Assembly (NCBI GenBank): GCA_963921935.1
Contig: OY998175.1
Coordinates: 149,225,309 to 149,289,308, forward strand
Origin: Galeruca laticollis
Lineage: Eukaryota > Arthropoda > Insecta > Coleoptera > Chrysomelidae
DNA length: 64,000 nucleotides
Direction: 5' to 3'
Shown here: positions 58,749-64,000 of the stretch, in pieces
Numbering within the stretch: position 1 is the stretch's first letter
Layout of the letters: each line of letters opens with the position of its first letter
Translations under genes and position numbers: made by a program
The notes under the pieces: generated by a model
Told to the model about the DNA's origin: nothing
Seen by the model: only the letters and a program-made list of their open reading frames with translations
Databases searched by the model: none

Positions 58749-61700
58749 TAAATAACAAAGAAAATGTAGGAATATCGCCTGATATGTTAACAACAACAAC
58801 AAAGAGATTCATGGGTAATTCACGCAAAATAAAGGACTACTGAAATAGAGTGGTAACCGTGGACATGCATGTTTCTGGCTCATTTTGCCTCTTCAGCACG
58901 GCATAACCAAATAAGGATGTGAAATTTGGGAACAAAGATGTTAATTGAAACATGGGAAAACACAAAATAACGGATTTCAGCAGGGAAACCAAACGCTAAT
59001 TTATGTCTTCAATTGGAAGATCCCGAGTTTTCAGGACAACAACCAACATCGACACAGAGGCGCAAATAGCCCCCCCGCCATGAACCTTCCGACCCATAGT
59101 AAATAACAAAGAAGATGTAGAAATATCGCGTGATATGTTAACAACAACAACAAAGAGATTCATGGGTAATTCACGCAAAATAAAGGGCTACTGAAATAGA
59201 GTGGTAACCGTGGACATGCATGTTTCTGGCTCATTTTGCCTCTTCAGCACGGCATAACCAAATGAGGATGTGAAATTTGGGAGCAAAGATGTTAATTGAA
59301 ACATGGGGAAACACAAAATAACGGATTTCAGCAGGGAAACCAAACGCTCATTTGTGTCTTCAATTGGAAGATCCCGAGTTTTCAGGACAACAACCAACAT
59401 CGACACGGAGGCGCATATAGCCCCCCGCCATGAACCTTCCGACCCATAGTGAATAACAAAGAAGATGTAGGAATATCGCGTGATATGTTAACAACAACAA
59501 CAAAGAGATTCATGGGTAATTCACGCAAAATAAAGGACTACTGAAATAGAGTGGTAACCGTGGACATGCATGTTTCTGGCTCATTTTGACTCTTCAGCAC
59601 GGCATAACCAAATAAGGATGTGAAATTTGGGAGCAAAGATGTTAATTGAAACATGGGAAAACACAAAATAACGGATTTCAGCAGGGAAACCAAACGCTCA
59701 TTTGTGTCTTCAATTGGAAGATCCCGAGTCTTCAGGACAACAACCAACATCGACACGGAGGCGCATATAGCCCCCCCGCCATGAACCTTCCGACCCATAG
59801 TAAATAACAAAGAAAATGTAGGAATATCGCCTGATATGTTAACAACAACAACAATGAGATTCATGGGTAATTTACGCAAAATAAAGGGCTACTGAAATAG
59901 AGTGGTAACCGTGGACATGCATGTTTCTGGCTCATTTTGCCTCTTCAGCACGGCATAACCAAATGAGGATGTGAAATTTGGGAGCAAAGATGTTAATTGA
60001 AACATGGGGAAACACAAAATAACGGATTTCAGCAGGGAAACCAAACGCTCATTTGTGTCTTCAATTGGAAGATCCCGAGTTTTCAGGACAACAACCAACA
60101 TCGACACGGAGGCGCATATAGCCCCCCCGTCATGAACCTTCAGACCCATAGTAAATAACAAAGAAGATGTAGGAATATCGCGTGGTATGTTAACATCAAC
60201 AACAAAGAGATTCATGGGTAATTCACGCAAAATAAAGGACTACTGAAATAGAGTGGTAACCGTGGACATGCATGTTTCTGGCTCATTTTGACTCTTCAGC
60301 ACGGCATAACCAAATAAGGATGTGAAATTTGGGAGCAAAGATGTTAATTGAAACATGGGAAAACACAAAATAACGGATTTCAGCAGGGAAACCAAACGCT
60401 CATTTGTGTCTTCAATTGGAAGATCCCGAGTTTTCAGGACAACAACCAACATCGACACGGAGGCGCATATAGCCCCCCGCCATGAACCTTCCGACCCATA
60501 GTGAATAACAAAGAAGATGTAGGAATATCGCGTGATATGTTAACAACAACAACAATGAGATTCATGGGTAATTTACGCAAAATAAAGGGCTACTGAAATA
60601 GAGTGGTAACCGTGGACATGCATGTTTCTGGCTCATTTTGCCTCTTCAGCATAGCATAACCAAATAAGGATGTGAAATTTGGGAGCAATGATGTTAATTG
60701 AAACATGGGAAAACACAAAATAACGAATTTCAGCAGGGAAACCAAACGCTCATTTGTGTCTTCGATTGGAAGATCCCGAGTTTTCAGGACAACAACCAAC
60801 ATCGACACGGAGGCGCATATAGCCCCGCCATGAACCTTCCGACCCATAGTAAATAACAAAGAAAATGTAGGAATATCGCCTGATATGTTAACAACAACAA
60901 CAAAGAGATTCATGGGTAATTCACGCAAAATAAAGGGCTACTGAAATAGAGTGGTAACCGTGGACATGCATGTTTCTGGCTCATTTTGCCTCTTCTGCAC
61001 GGCATAACCAAATGAGGATGTGAAATTTGGGAGCAAAGATGTTAATTGAAACATGGGAAAACAAAAAATAACGGTTTTCAGCAGGGAAACCAAACGCTCA
61101 TTTATGTCTTCAATTGGAAGATCCCGAGTTTTCAGGACAACAACCAACATCGACACGGAGGCGCATATAGCCCCCCGCCATGAACCTTCCGACCCATAGT
61201 AAATAACAAAGAAAATGTAGGAATATCGCCTGATATGTTAACAACAACAACAAAGAGATTCATGGGTAATTCACGCAAAATAAAGGGCTACTGAAATAGA
61301 GTGGTAACCGTGGACATGCATGTTTCTGGCTCATTTTGCCTCTTCAGCACGGCATAACCAAATAAGGATGTGAAATTTGGGAACAAAGATGTTAATTGAA
61401 ACATGGGAAAACACAAAATAACGGATTTCAGCAGGGAAACCAAACGCTAATTTATGTCTTCAATTGGAAGATCCCGAGTTTTCAGGACAACCCACATCGA
61501 CACAGAGGCGCAAATAGCCCCCCCGCCATGAACCTTCCGACCCATAGTAAATAACAAAGAAGATGTAGAAATATCGCGTGATATGTTAACAACAACAACA
61601 AATAGATTCATGGGTAATTCACGCAAAATAAAGGGCTACTGAAATAGAGTGGTAACCGTGGACATGCATGTTTCTGGCTCATTTTGCCTCTTCAGCACGG

Positions 61701-64000
61701 CATAACCAAATGAGGATGTGAAATTTGGGAGCAAAGATGTTAATTGAAACATGGGAAAACACAAAATAACGGATTTCAGCAGGGAAACCAAACGCTCATT
61801 TGTGTCTTCAATTGGAAGATCCCGAGTTTTCAGGACAACAACCAACATTGACACGGAGGCGCATATAGCCCCCCCCGTCATGAACCTTCAGACCCATAGT
61901 AAATAACAAAGAAGATGTAGGAATATCGCGTGGTATGTTAACAACAACAACAAAGAGATTCATGGGTAATTCACGCAAAATAAAGGGCTACTGAAATAGA
62001 GTGGTAACCGTGGACATGCATGTTTCTGGCTCATTTTGCCTCTTCAGCATGGTATAACCAAATAAGGATGTGAAATTTGGGAGCAAAGATGTTAATTGAA
62101 ACATGGGAAACACAAAATAACGGATTTCAGCGGGGAAACCAAACGCTCATTTGTGTCTTCAATTGGAAGATCCCGAGTATTCAGAAAAAACAACCAACAT
62201 CGACACGGAGGCGCATATAGCCCCCCCGCCATAAACCTTCCGACCCATAGTAAATAACAAAGAAAATGTAGGAATATCGCCTGATATGTTAACAACAACA
62301 ACAAAAATGAGATTCATGGGTAATTCACGCAAAATAAAGGGGTACTGAAATAGAGTGGTAACCGTTGACATGCATGTTTCTGGCTCATTTTGCCTCTTCA
62401 GCACGGCATAACCAAATAAGGATGTGAAATTTGGGAGCAAAGATGTTAATTGAAACATGGGAAAACACAAAATAACGGATTTCAGCAGGTAAACCAAACG
62501 CTCATTCATGTCTTCAATTGGAAGATCTCGAGTTTTCAGGACAACAACCAACATCGACACGGGGGCGCATATAGCCCCCCGCCATAAACCTTCAGACCCA
62601 TAGTAAATAACGAAGAAGATGTAGGAATATCGCGTGGTATGTTAACAACAACAACAAAGAGATTCATGGGTATTTCAGGCAAAATAAAGGGCTACTGAAA
62701 TAGAGTGGTAACCGTGGACATGCATGTTTCTGGCTCATTTTGCCTCTTCAGCATGGTATAACCAAATAAGGATGTGAAATTTGGGAGCAAAGATGTTAAT
62801 TGAAACATGGGAAAACACAAAATAACGGATTTCAGCAGGGAAACCAAACGCTCATTTGTGTCTTCAATTGGAAGATCCCGAGTTTCCAGGACAACAACCA
62901 ACATCGACACGGAGGCGCAAATAGCCCCCCCGCCATGAACCTTCCGACCCATAGTAAATAACAAAGGAGATGTAGGAATATCGCGTGGTATGTTAACAAC
63001 AACAACAAAGGGATTCATGGGTAATTCACGCAAAATAAAGGGCTACTGAAATAGAGTGGTAACCGTGGACATGCATGTTTCTGGCTCATTTTGCCTCTTC
63101 AGCATGGTATAACCAAATAAGGATGTGAAATTTGGGAGCAAAGATGTTAATTGAAACAAGGGGAAACACATAAATAACGGATTTCAGCAGGGAAACCAAA
63201 CGCTTATTTGTATCTTCAATTGGAAGATCCCGAGTTTTCAGGACAACAACCAACATCGACACGGAGGCGCATATAGCCCCCCCGTCATGAACCTTCAGAC
63301 CCATAGTAAATAACAAAGAAGATGTAGGAATATCGCGTGGTATGTTAACAACAACAACAAAGAGATTCATGGGTAATTCACGCAAAATAAAGGGCTACTG
63401 AAATAGAGTGGTAACCGTGGACATGCATGTTTCTGGCTCATTTTGCCTCTTCAGCACGGCATAACCAAATAAGGATGTGAAATTTGGGAGCAAAGATGTT
63501 AATTGAAACATGGGAAAACACAAAATAACGGATTTCAGCAGGGAAACCAAACGCTCATTTGTGTTTTCAATTGGAAGATCCCGAGTTTTCAGGACAACAA
63601 CCAACATTGACACGGAGGCGCATATAGCCCCCCCGCCATGAACCTTCCGACCCATAGTAAATAACAAAGAAGATGTAGGAATATCGCGTGATATGTTAAC
63701 AACAACAACAAAGAGATTCATGGGTAATTCACGCAAAATAAAGGGCTACTGAAATAGAGTGGTTACCGTGGACATGCATGTTTCTGGCTCAATTTGCCTC
63801 TTCAACACGGCATAACCATATGAGGATGTGAAATTTGGGAGCAAAGATGTTAATTGAAACATGGGAAAACACAAAATAATGGATTCCAGCAGGGAAACCA
63901 AACGCTCATTTGTATCTTCAATTGGAAGATCCCGAGTTTTCAGGACAACAACCAACATCGACACGGAGGCGCATATAGCCCCCCCGTCATGAACCTTCAG

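Larger units (their letters stand above)
30555..64000. repeat. 351-bp satellite, about 95 head-to-tail copies, running off the window
   Basis: The landmark (T/G)TCTTCAATTGGAAGATCCC recurs every 350-353 bp without interruption from 30,570 to the end. Each unit also carries GTTAACAACAACAACAAAG, GTAATTCACGCAAAATAAAG, GTGGACATGCATGTTTC and GGATTTCAGCAGGGAAACC in fixed order. The length varies mainly through a C run (4 to 8 C in ATAGCCCCCCCGCC) and the AAC triplet run (for example one extra triplet near 31,405 and 52,818). Single-base variants group monomers into recognisable subtypes that recur in the same order at distance, showing higher-order organisation. HpaI (GTTAAC) and NsiI (ATGCAT) sites occur about once per unit. 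All copies are in one orientation, and no transposon interrupts the 33 kb. Confidence 0.97.

Noticed and set aside
30561..63964. Dozens of 60-113 codon frames on the minus strand (and 82-codon frames on the plus strand) as a tandem gene family
   Set aside because: They are the same satellite monomer read through; frame is broken by C-run length changes in neighbouring copies, there is no start context or domain, and both strands give frames of similar length.
30555..64000. CENP-B box in the satellite monomer
   Set aside because: I looked for the TTCG....A..CGGG pattern on both strands of the monomer and did not see it in the units I read.

Overview
This window looks like insect, or at least arthropod, heterochromatin. 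It is AT-rich, I find no host gene that I can defend, and every recognisable coding stretch is a decayed transposable element of families common in arthropods: Tigger/pogo and mariner DNA transposons, Ty1/copia and BEL/Pao LTR retrotransposons, and Jockey/CR1-like non-LTR retrotransposons. I cannot name the species.

Layout. 1-1,726: mostly anonymous AT-rich DNA. 1,727-5,947: a Tigger/pogo-type element with 25-bp terminal inverted repeats (TIRs), TA on both sides, clustered subterminal CCAATCACT-type repeats, a broken transposase and two internal arrays of about 174-bp repeats. 6,356-6,690: a mariner transposase remnant. 7,090-7,367 and 14,151-14,960: two halves of one degraded copia gag-pol, apparently split by a second Tigger-like element (about 7,545-14,138, transposase on the minus strand), which itself carries a 1-kb foldback/MITE palindrome (10,313-11,316). 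16,637-19,150: a GC-richer block with purine-rich minus-strand reading frames. 20,541-23,090: a 5'-truncated, fairly young non-LTR retrotransposon. 23,453-24,475: a mariner element with 38-bp TIRs and TA target-site duplication. 25,137-27,240: a second non-LTR element abutting (and probably inserted in) a BEL/Pao element, 27,242-30,273, whose reverse transcriptase and RNase H are deleted.

30,555-64,000 (the right half, running off the window) is one uninterrupted array of about 95 head-to-tail copies of a 351-bp satellite. The monomers are arranged in higher-order blocks: a 13-monomer segment of 4,566 bp is present twice in tandem (about 49,617-54,182 and 54,183-58,748), and older 3.2-3.3 kb blocks recur 19 and 15 monomers apart. 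The monomer is 3 x 117 bp, so the minus-strand reading frame carries through from copy to copy. This gives many 60-113 codon frames that I interpret as satellite by-products, not genes.

Nothing here works as a pathway. The story is one of genome dynamics: nested transposon insertion up to a sharp border, then satellite expansion by repeated segmental duplication. The most interesting signals are the higher-order satellite organisation and the two Tigger-like elements with unusual internal structure.
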